From Cytidiella melzeri (Eukaryota > Basidiomycota > Agaricomycetes > Polyporales > Irpicaceae), in assembly GCA_022592445.1 (NCBI GenBank), contig JABYQR010000710.1, positions 1 through 11,008 on the forward strand: a DNA stretch of 11,008 nucleotides, in the 5' to 3' direction. How positions within the stretch are numbered: position 1 is the first letter of the stretch; each line of letters starts with the position of its first letter. Shown here in pieces: positions 1 through 7,545 of this stretch. The position numbers and the translations under genes were made by a program. The notes beneath the pieces are model-generated. The model saw nothing but the letters and a program-made list of their open reading frames with translations, was not told the DNA's origin and ran no database searches.

Positions 1-52
1 TCAAAGAAGGCGTGAGGGTGACTGGCAGAGCTATGAGGTTATACACACTTAC

Positions 53-828
53 CATATACTCAGGTAATCCGGTCTCGTCCAGTCCCTGACCGCCTACGCG
101 GACAGAGTCTCCAAGACGCTCGCCTGAGGACCAATAGCCTGGTACTTGAGGTCAAATACCGCGTGGTCAGAGGGCGGATGTAAACGTACCATCTCCGTAG
201 TAGCCCTTGTTCTGCAGCTCCTTCACCTCCCTGCAAAGCTGTGCCCACAGAGCTTGAAAGGCAGGGCCGTGATTCATATGCTGCATGGAAGCAGGTGAGT
301 GTTGCAGGCGTGATGAGGGTTGCACAGCATACCTTAATGTGCGCCAACTAGCTCCTTGCTTCAGGAAAGACTCAGGTACTATTGACACCAAAGAAGAAAC
401 GTACCTCATGACATAGAGTCCCCAGGAGAGATGACACCTGTCGGAAATTCCCAGTGGCATCCCTGAGCACTATTTCTAAAGTTGCGCAAGAAGTCAACAT
501 GGACCCCCTGCCACTAAGACCGAAACTCACTGATAACTTTGTTGCTGTTCCAATTGCGCCCCCAAAATACTTTGTTGTACTGGTACTGAACATAATGTGG
601 TCAGAATCTCCTTACATGTAGTCGCTTGAACTGACATGGACATACCTCATCGATGCTGTTCACCTGTAGTTGATGAGCCTTCATGACAGGCTTGACCTGC
701 GCCATCAAGGCTCAGAGCAGCTGTCTGGCATCCTCCTGGGCAGCTGCATCCCAAACTGGCAGAGGGACAATGAAGTTGATGTAAGCATTCGGGTTGGCCT
801 CCCGTTCATTGAGCCTGTGGTGCACCAT
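53..828 (-). pseudogene. WLM-domain (Wss1/Spartan-like) metalloprotease gene, 5' part, interrupted by TGA
   Basis: Proteins of this family are zinc proteases linked to removal of DNA-protein crosslinks in the nucleus. Six exons can be joined on the minus strand: 828-646, 585-531, 475-405, 347-333, 280-190 and 138-53. All introns are GT-AG, 51-60 bp, and phases agree throughout. The product starts MVHHRLNEREANPN and contains GRNWNSNKVIKIVLRDA, then the zinc/catalytic motif HELAHIKHMNH (H102, E103, H106, H112: HExxH-x5-H), GPAFQALWAQL, KGYYGDGYWSSGERLG and GLPEYM. About 166 residues lie in the window. The donor after GLPEYM (gtaagtg at 52) sends the gene past the left edge, so the C-terminus is not seen. 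Codon 39 (712-714) is TGA, where an arginine would suit the flanking LL-ALMAQVKP. No splice pair removes it. Restart at the next Met (codon 42) is possible but would drop conserved N-terminal sequence. Family call is strong; pseudogene status depends on the TGA being real. Confidence 0.85.
333..347 (-). other. 15-nt microexon of the WLM protease gene
   Basis: This exon encodes only five residues, LAHIK. It is bounded by AG (348-349 on the minus strand) and GT (331-332), and both neighbouring introns are phase 0 (57 and 52 bp). Upstream, the exon ends at Cys-His-Glu; downstream, the next begins His-Met-Asn-His. Only this joining produces the HExxH-x5-H signature expected of the family, so the microexon is supported by protein logic as well as by splice sites. 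Confidence 0.82.
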
Positions 829-881
829 CTAGGTGGAGATGGACATCAGTAAGGATGTATGCAACTTGTGACGGAACTCAC
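829..881 (-). other. Predicted 5'-UTR intron of the WLM gene, ending directly at the ATG
   Basis: On the minus strand, GTGAGT begins at 881 and CACCTAG ends at 829. The next three bases are the ATG at 828-826. A TACTGAT branch-like sequence lies inside. The predicted start MVHHRLNEREANPN agrees with a family-like N-terminus, so this 53-bp intron probably lies in the leader immediately before the start codon. Transcript data would be needed to exclude a short upstream coding exon. Confidence 0.55.
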
Positions 882-1950
882 CTCAAGAGTCAGTCCAATC
901 CAACTTATGCAGCTAGGTGATACAGTCGCACAGGTTTACACGACAGCTCTGGCGACACAGTCGCACAAGATGCGGGAGCGATTGGATGCCACAGGCAGTC
1001 CCAGAAAAATAGACGTGGAAGGGAGAGGGCAAGAGAAAAGGAGAAAGCAAGAGTGAAAGCAGTCAAAGGCAAGGGCAACAGTGAGGGCAAAAACGAGGGC
1101 AACAAGGGCAACGACAAGGGCAACAAGGGAGAGGGCGAGGGCAACAACGAGGACAACAAGGGAGAGGGCGAGGGCAACGATGAGGGAGAGGGCGAGGGCA
1201 ACAATGAGGGAGAGGAAGAGGGCAACAACAAGGGAGAGAGCAAGGGCAACAAGGGCAAGGGCGAGGACAACAACAACACCTTTGCATCCAGCCAGCAAAC
1301 GAGTGTCGAGAGACTGCTCGATGCGGTTTGCGACTACGCCACAGGGAATTTCGCTGGTCAAACGTGTTAGGGAAGTGGATTCACACAATAAGGAGTTGAA
1401 TGTCGGCAAAAGTCAATATCGAGCGAATATTGCGGGGCAGGCGTTAAAATGACCTCGTTTGACTTGGAGCGTGAAATTTGTGCAACAAGGGGTATTTTCA
1501 ACAACACGCTGAGTTCAGCAGGTGAATTTCACCGCTTCAGACGATCACCATCCTCTTGCAAGTGAATTTATTCGCTGCGTTGAGTCTGTACGACAACGGA
1601 AACGACATTACGGCCACCATTCTCATAACTACAGCTACAGCATGTGCGACAACGAACACGGCGCGCGTCAGCCTGTGACCACTGAGCATCCAAAAGCCCC
1701 ACGCTCCACCTCGACACAAACTGCATCAAATGCCCACAACATAGAAAAAACACCCGTGAGTCATATCAGGCCATACCGCAATACCCAACTCATGAGCTAT
1801 GCCTATTATAGCGCACGTGCACGCCTCGCTCTGCAACAACAACAACAACAACCGCCTTGGCTGAAGCTGCTCACCTTCCTGACCCCCTCGACACCCCAAA
1901 CTGATGTTTTTCACCTCGATCCAGCACTCCGTGATGCAGGCAACATCCCC
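882..1950. other. Divergent spacer between the WLM gene and the plus-strand hypothetical gene
   Basis: This stretch of about 1 kb lies between divergently transcribed genes and should hold both promoters. Its main content is the G-rich low-complexity tract at 1058-1280. The part from 1522 to 1950 stays open in the frame of the downstream gene, including a run of Gln codons (CAACAACAACAACAACAA near 1836-1853) and Met codons at 1642 and 1792. It could therefore be an N-terminal extension rather than leader. No TATA box or transcription start could be assigned with confidence. Confidence 0.5.
1058..1280. repeat. Degenerate hexamer-based low-complexity tract, G-rich on the plus strand
   Basis: The tract is built of imperfect GAGGGC / AACAAG / GGAGAG hexamers, with a longer sub-repeat (AACAAGGGAGAGGGCGAGGG) at about 1122 and 1155. 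Because units are multiples of three and lack stop triplets, almost every frame on both strands is open and encodes Gly/Glu/Asn/Lys-rich, Arg/Ala/Thr-rich or Leu/Pro/Ser-rich runs. These open frames are a composition effect. GGG runs at 1160, 1166, 1172, 1184, 1190, 1196 and 1208, spaced by 3 or 9 bases, fit a G-quadruplex-forming pattern on the plus strand. Confidence 0.8.
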
Positions 1951-2917
1951 ATGGCCACAAGCTCTATGGTGACCTATGATGCGCCTCAACCACCATATAC
2001 AGAAAATCCGATCTTCTCGACTGCTCCCACTATTCCCTCGTACGTTTCCATTTATTCTGTTTTCGTTCCGATTCGCTTATGTCTCGCATGCATTCGAACA
2101 CCTCTCGCCACAACAAGCTCTCCGGTGGCTCCCGTTATGGCTGGTGTCACGACAGCACGGGCTAATCGTGACGCACACACTACCACGCCCATCACACCCA
2201 CGGGTACGCAAAATGGAGGTGTAGGTGAATTTCCTGAAGCTCTCACTATGGAGGAGCTGGCCGCACAGTTCCATAGGTTACAGGGTGTGTCTCCGCTGTT
2301 GTGTGCCCAAATGAACGCGCAGTCCTGATACAGCTGCGCGTTGTACAGCCCAGATGGCTCGGTTCACGGCGCCGACCACACATAACGCAGGCGCTGCCAT
2401 CATCAACACGCAGCGCCTTGTGTTACCCTCACTCACATGCGCTCCGAACTCCGTCCGCAAGCCAAAAGGGAGTGCTGGTGGTGGCCAGCGTGGATACCAT
2501 CTGAAGGCGGCCATGGGCCTCACTGGGCACGAAGGGGCAAAGAAATATAATATGATATTGGTACGTCGCGCGCGCATTTTTTCATTGTTGCAATGTTTGC
2601 TGACGTTTCACTCTAGGCAACTGTGCGCGAGCTTGTGCACGCTGCACAGTTGGACCTCTCGCGCCCTTACCGCTGTGTCAGTGCCGAGGATTCAAGCAAG
2701 ATCTTTGTGTCGGTAAGTCCGCATCCTTCTGTTAATCGTTGTATGACCCTGACTCTATCTATAGGCTCGTTGCATTCACTCGTACCTTGAGCGCTTCGAG
2801 GGCGATTGGGCGACAGCAGCCATTGTGAAGCAGTTCATGAGTAGTGCTCGTTGCTACGGCAAACAGATGCAATACTTTGGACAGGCCGATGACAACTGCA
2901 ATTCCAACGTCATGTAG
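1951..2917 (+). CDS. Spliced hypothetical protein, basidiomycete lineage type
   Basis: Function not recognised. A consistent model has exons 1951-2039, 2118-2284, 2349-2560, 2617-2712 and 2765-2917, about 238 residues. Introns are GTACGT, GTGTGT, GTACGT and GTAAGT to AG, 52-78 bp, and all phases match. The start ATG (1951, CCCCATGG) has good context; upstream Met codons at 1642 or 1792 in the same open frame are alternatives. The N-terminal half is Pro/Thr/Ser/Ala-rich and likely disordered. A short helical, possibly coiled-coil segment follows (MEELAAQFHRLQAQMARF), made only when intron 2285-2348 is removed. The most protein-like part is the C-terminal half, with blocks RGYHLKAAMGL, ATVRELVHAAQLDL and FEGDWATAAIVKQFM, ending at TAG. 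I have an impression of similar C-terminal blocks in other mushroom proteins, but that is memory and not a search result. Confidence 0.65.
2040..2117 (+). other. Probable 78-bp intron whose length is a multiple of three
   Basis: It starts GTACGT, is pyrimidine-rich in its first half, and ends CAACAAG. Splicing joins TC to C in phase 2 (Pro-Ser-Ser-Pro). It is 78 bp and contains no stop in frame, so retained and spliced forms would both be translatable, differing by 26 residues. The retained segment is hydrophobic (YVSIYSVFVPIRLCLACI), unlike the polar sequence around it, which favours splicing. Confidence 0.5.
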
Positions 2918-3625
2918 CAAAGTTGTCCGAGTCGTCCGTGTCCGCTACCCTATCTTTTCACTGTTGTAGCAGTAGAAATATAATTGATGTTTTGCCTGCT
3001 TTACTGCTGAATTTACACATAAGGTCTGACCGACTTTTGGGCCATATCCTGCAATAGCTACCTGTCTAGATTCACAAGATAATATGTTGAAGGAACCAGG
3101 TTAAATTATTGCTCGAAAAGCTGGTGAATTCACGCTCGTGTCTATCAGGTGAATCTGTCGGGCGAAAGGCGCAATCTATCGTGCGAACTTCTACTGTTGT
3201 TTTCGCGCGTCATTCGGGGGTCACAACTCGATTAACTGCTCAAAATCCTCGTTTGTTAGGGGCATTTTCACGCTTGTACGTCAAGCAAAAATACCCTGTG
3301 ATGAACGACACAGTGTAGGTTCTCCGAGTCAAAGACTAATTACTAGTACTTCTCCAAGCGTCGCGACCTCCTGCTCGTGATTGGATGAATACAGAATACA
3401 ACGTTGTCTTGCAGAGATGCGAGGGGTATATTTAGCCTTGTAGGCTTTTCAACTGAAGCTCGCCTCGGTCGGCTTGCCATTGAGAATTTGAGAGCGCAGG
3501 GCTGACCTAAGCAACGCGATCACGTGCATGTCATATAACGCGGCGTTACTATTCGCGTCACGCAGAGCAATTTCGTTCTTACTGTCATCAACGTTGAAGC
3601 TTAGCAGCCTCCCGCTTGCGACACC
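2918..3625. other. Gene-free interval with 3' end of the hypothetical gene and F-box promoter region
   Basis: No supported gene is seen here. The first part should be 3' UTR and terminator of the upstream plus-strand gene. An open frame at 3109-3318 has no splice context, no domain and poor coding character. Near the right end are promoter-like elements of the next gene (see 3380-3434). Confidence 0.6.
3380..3434 (+). promoter_or_regulatory. Candidate promoter of the F-box gene: inverted CCAAT and TATA-like box
   Basis: ATTGG (reverse of CCAAT) lies at 3380-3384 and TATATTTA at 3427-3434, about 190 bases upstream of the ATG at 3626. Their order and spacing fit a fungal core promoter, but both are short and could occur by chance. 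Confidence 0.35.
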
Positions 3626-6126
3626 ATGGCGAGAAGATCTCAAAGAGTCCAAAAGATACACGAAACCAAGTCGGTAACACCGTCGTCAAATTTGGCTACG
3701 GAAAGTGAGGCAACCCCTGACAAGACGGACTCGGATGTCGAAGCTCGCTCTACCAAAAGGTCCAAGACATCAAGAGCAGCAAACTCAAGCCGCGCACCGA
3801 GACGACGCGGAAAACTTCAAGGAATGCTTGACATGCCACTTGATGTGATAATGGAGGTTACGCGTCTCTTCTTTCCTCAGACAGCCATGACAGGTCAGCT
3901 CTGACGATGTCGCAGATATGTAGCCTCTTGCATCCCAAGGACCTTCTCAACCTCACGAGGACCTCGAAAGGCCTTCGGGAGTTCTTTATGAGTCGGAACA
4001 CTCTGTCTTTGTGGAAAGCTGCACGGCTCAACCTGCCTACTCTACCGCCATGTCCCGCTGACCTTACCGAGCCCGCATACGCTAATCTTATGTTCGACCC
4101 TCACTGTCACGTAAGTCGGGGACTTTTTTCTCATTACTCAAAATAGATTCTTATGCGATATACTTAGAGCTGTGGAAACAACAATTGTCATCACGTATAT
4201 TGGCGATATCGAGTACGCTTATGCAAGAAGTGCAGGCAGCGCTTGTATGTACCCACCCTGGGAGTCTGTTAAAAGCATTCAGCTCAACTCGTCAACTTCA
4301 GAACAGCCATCGCATCAGATCATTATCCTTTGGTAAAGTTGATTGCGCCCCGCAGACTTGACGACGTGGTTCCACCATTCGAGGACAATACCAAACGCGG
4401 TATGACACACTATCTCGTCACGCTTCCACCCTATTGACAGAGCACCTAGACAACCGTACATACTACGAATCTGAACTAAAGAGGCTTGCTTTAGGTGTGA
4501 AGCAAACACCGCCCGCAGAGCTAGATTCATACTTGAACGCGCAAGAAAAGCTAGCATCGCTGAGGAAAGAGGCAAGTTGCTCATTTGTTGAGCCCGTTCA
4601 AACGACCGTGATTTATCTCGACCGTGCACGTCTAGGGTGAACAAGAGCTCAACGATTGGTTCACACAGAAGAGAAGTTCTCGCACTGAGGAGCTCGACAA
4701 GTTACGTCGAGCTAGACGATTTGAGTACGTCATCAGGTCTTGCATAGGCTCCCCGTCTGACCGTTGTAATGCACGAAGCATCGTTGCAAAGCTCAAGGAA
4801 GATGGCTGGAAGGCGGAAATCACCTATTTGACAAAGCCTAGCTCGTCTGCGGAATGCACTAAATTCATAAAGCTGCCAGAAGTACGGAAAACGCAGGCAC
4901 TGACTCCGAAAAGTGAGATTTCTTTGGTTTACGGGTCTAATTGGCTGACAGCTGCCTTATAGTTTGGAATAACATCAGAGAGCCTATCATCAATTTTATG
5001 CATAGTGTTAGGATAAACCGGTTATCCGCGGATCATACAGAGAGGGTGACTCAAAGGCTGCAAACCACCAGCGAGCTTCTCAAAGAAATTCTCCCGCTGC
5101 ACCAAAGGAAATCTCTGTCCAGCCGCGAAGTTGTCGTCAAGATTCCGAAAGTCTGGCAGATGCTTGATACGGATGCTGAGGAGTTCGACAACGAAGAGTT
5201 GCGGCGCGTCCTTCAAACCTTGATACCCGAATACCTGGAGAAGCGTACACAGGAAACGCGAATTTTTTTCGAAACCATCCTCAGAGAAGAGTTTGGCATA
5301 GAGGCATCCTCGGATCCTTGGAAACTCGCCCTCACTGCGTTTTTTAATTGTGGCTGCAGGCAGTCCATGTCATTCGAGCATGTCCTCCACCATGGTTGCG
5401 GTTACGCAACTACACCATGTCTGTCTCGGCCTGAAGGAATGTCGATCGAGTGCTACAATAGCATCCAAACCGTCTACCGGTATGATTGGATCTGGAACGT
5501 TGATGCATTCTCCTCTACGTTTCACAGCATGAAGAGGGTGATCGAAGTGTGTGGATTGGACATCAAGAAAGCAACTGTCGACGACTTGGAGCGACCTGAA
5601 ATACGCCTCTCATCTCCGGATCCTGGTCGCTGCAACTACACTCGCATTATGACCTGGCGAACAGCGGTAGGTCTTTTTGTTAATTCCGGTCATGGCATGG
5701 AGCGTTATTCAGCTATCCCCCACTAGGTACATGATCAGTACCAGGATATTGCTCTCGCAACTGAGGCGCAGATATCTGCGGCAAAGGCTGCGGAGCCGGT
5801 AGCTGAAAAGCTACTCCAGAAAGAATTGAAGTACCAATGTACTCGCTGTACCGAGGTGTACGATGTCAAAAAATCAGATTTGATGACGCATCTCAAAAAA
5901 AGGTAGGCTGCTTTAGCTACTGTCTTTGACTTGACTAGTGGCTGACTTGCTACGTAGTCACGCGGTTGAGGAGCCAACGGAGGACGATTGGGTGCTTGAG
6001 TGCACGAAGCTCCCGGCGCAGACACCTATCTATCTTGTCCCGAACATGAAGCCAAAAAAGGATTGGTATTATTGGGAAGCTGAGCTGTTTGAGTCAGGTA
6101 TCGCAGTACCCTTCTTGTGTGAGTAG
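3626..6126 (+). CDS. F-box protein with Cys cluster and C-terminal C2H2 zinc finger
   Basis: Nine exons give 685 residues: 3626-3856, 3916-4110, 4168-4244, 4302-4399, 4441-4571, 4636-4912, 4963-5666, 5727-5902 and 5958-6126. All phases agree. The ATG sits in CACCATGG. F-box proteins are substrate adaptors of SCF ubiquitin ligases; here the F-box spans about residues 68-115 (LDMPLDVIMEICSLLHPKDL, TRTSKGLREFF, LWKAARLNLP). Before it is a basic, nuclear-signal-like stretch (about 41-63). C144, C149, C161 and C164 form a Cys cluster with aromatic/basic spacing. The middle (about 190-560) is charged and helical, with coiled-coil-like runs. A C2H2 finger follows: C609, C612, H626, H631. Its substrate is unknown. 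No frame damage was found, so it is probably functional. Its 3' end faces the truncated end of the retroelement. The intron at 4400-4440 is only 41 bp, and that at 3857-3915 starts with the unusual GTTACG. Confidence 0.87.
4572..4635 (+). other. Probable GC-AG intron in the F-box gene
   Basis: The exon ends GAG and the intron begins GCAAGT, the preferred GC-donor context, ending TCTAG at 4635. Joining in phase 0 gives LRKE-GEQELNDWF and keeps the long downstream frame. A GT-AG alternative (4576-4645, donor GTTGCT, acceptor AACAAG) also keeps frame but has a weaker donor. Confidence 0.6.
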
Positions 6127-6378
6127 GTAATTTTGTACGTGCGATGATTTAAGTTACGTCGTAATAGTTGTGTCAAATCTTAAGTACAGTATCTGGCATT
6201 AGGCGGAAGTTCGAAACGTTCTAATTAGCCACAATTGCTGGTTATTTTGCTTCAACTACTACTCAATCTTTCTTTGGTGTTGACGTGCGGGCTGAGCCTA
6301 CGATCTTCGGACGAGACAAACGAGGGTAAGTGTCCGACGCGCCCACGTGACCAGTGCGCGACGCGTCTGAGCGGAGTT
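6127..6378. other. Junction between F-box gene 3' end and the retroelement remnant
   Basis: The left part should be 3' UTR of the plus-strand F-box gene; no gene was recognised. On the minus strand, the recombinase frame has just ended at 6379, and neither other frame through 6252 shows the missing HxxR and Tyr boxes. No clear inverted or split direct repeat marking the element end could be seen. Confidence 0.5.
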
Positions 6379-7248
6379 TCAACACGGTGAAGTTGAACTT
6401 GAAGCGAGTTCGAGGTTGGATGCCGGGTCCGTGATGCCGTCCTGCGTGGCCCAGAAAAGAGTTTCGCCGGAGGTGCCCGCACTCTTGGTCCACGGGATGA
6501 ATAGTATTGTGACCTCGTTGTGGCTCCTATCTGTGGCATGCGAGACGTGTTGCCTTTGCACGTGCCTCTCCGAGTTGAACCCACGCAGATTCGGAACTGT
6601 GTGTTCTGCCGCTCTGCCGATACCATAGAACAAGGAGGATCCCGCTGCAAGTACAGCGGTGTCGAGCGGAACAGTTTTGTCGAGCTGTTGGAAGATTGCT
6701 GTGAGGAGGTTTACGGTGTAGGGCTGCTTCTTAGCTTGCTGCGATGTTGGCGGGGCTAACACGGTTGCAGCTTGAAGAAGCGCGTTCATCTGTATGGCAT
6801 TGATGGTCCACAAAAACCTGTGTATCACGTGCCAGGCTCGGATTCCCGCGAGATAATTCTTGGCTGCACTGCCTGAATAGGCCCCGACCAGTTGTGCAAC
6901 AAAGAACGCAAGGAGGTCCTGGCTGGCAGGGATACGTTGGTGCTCGGGTATCTTGGCAACGTCGCAGATTTCATGGAAAAGACAGAGGCCGGCTCCGTAA
7001 GTGGCTCGAGTGTTGTCAGACGAGCCGCCTGAGGTGGCTGCTGAGATTCGAGCCGCATCAGTTATCGACAGAGGCTCCATAATGGGTGCCACGTGAGTTG
7101 GCCTCCAGAGCAGTAGGTGGTCTGCTGCTCGACACGCTGGGCGTAGGATGAGTGGTACGGGTTCGAGGTTTGTGGTGTTCTTGGCTGTTGGGGACGCTGC
7201 CTCCCTGGATTTCTTGACCTTGGCTAAAGCCATGGCATATGGCGTCAA
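6379..7248 (-). pseudogene. Tyrosine recombinase of the retroelement, C-terminally truncated
   Basis: This domain would join the circular cDNA of the element to the chromosome. The open stretch of 289 codons contains the family-like run LLLWRPTHVAP, a SAM-like DNA-binding N-domain (NTRATYGAGLCLFHEIC, PASQDLLAFFVAQLVGAYSG, KNYLAGIRAWHVIH) and the start of the catalytic domain (LFYGIGRAAEHTVPNLRGF, whose Arg fits the first catalytic Arg), then TDRSHNEVTILFIPWTKS and ATQDGITDPASNLE. It then runs into SSSTSPC and a stop. The later HxxR and nucleophile Tyr boxes are absent in all three minus-strand frames down to about 6250, so it should be inactive. It is in the same frame as the RT/RNase H part, though the spacer between uses another frame. 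Confidence 0.82.
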
Positions 7249-7545
7249 ACTCCGTGGCTTGCTCTTTGACGAGGTCTGCTTGCCGGACTCCCTTTGCTGT
7301 TCTCGTGGCTGGCCGTGCGCTAGTGAGATGCCTGTTTGGAGGCTCGTGGCAACTTTCTGATGCGTTGTGGAGAAGCAGCTTGAGGTCGCTAGGAAGGTGG
7401 ATGGGTGGAAGAAGGAGATGCTGAGGGGGGTATAGGCCTCTCAACGGTCCGTCCGCGGGGTTATCAGCGCTTTGGATGTACTGTGCGTGGATGTGCGTGG
7501 CTCAATTGCAAAGGAAGTTGAGGATCCTTTTGAAACCCCATTAAC
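7058..7545 (-). pseudogene. RNase H tail and spacer of the retroelement, in a shifted frame
   Basis: From about 7545 leftward, recognisable sequence moves one frame away from the RNase H part. The shifted frame carries RILNFLCN, a TGA at 7502-7504, then YIQSADNPADGPLRGLYPP and a Leu/Pro-rich run ending near LPSDLKLLL. The NPADGPLRG block is typical of the end of RNase H in this class of element. The frame stays open to 7058 but overlaps the recombinase frame from 7248. Two opposite one-base changes about 300 bp apart would explain this, though natural overlap of two frames cannot be excluded for the left part. Confidence 0.65.

Noticed and set aside
60..347. Minus-strand 95-codon frame crossing the left edge region
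   Set aside because: It crosses introns of the WLM gene and is out of frame with the exons, which carry the recognisable motifs.
1053..1370. Plus-strand Gly/Glu/Asn/Lys-rich 105-codon frame
   Set aside because: Open because of repeat composition; the non-repeat tail has no recognisable motif and no promoter or intron logic. A real low-complexity protein cannot be fully excluded.
905..1409. Long minus-strand open frames rich in Leu, Pro, Ser, Val and Ala
   Set aside because: They lie over the hexamer-based low-complexity tract, where nearly all frames on both strands are open. No domain or splice context supports translation.
1376..3160. Recurrent GTGAAT/GTGAATTYAC words (near 1376, 1521, 2225, 3123, 3148) as a possible dispersed regulatory motif
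   Set aside because: Short and AT-containing, with irregular spacing and different contexts; not distinguishable from chance by eye.
3109..3318. Plus-strand 69-codon frame between the hypothetical and F-box genes
   Set aside because: No domain, no good start context and no splice partners; length is near chance expectation.
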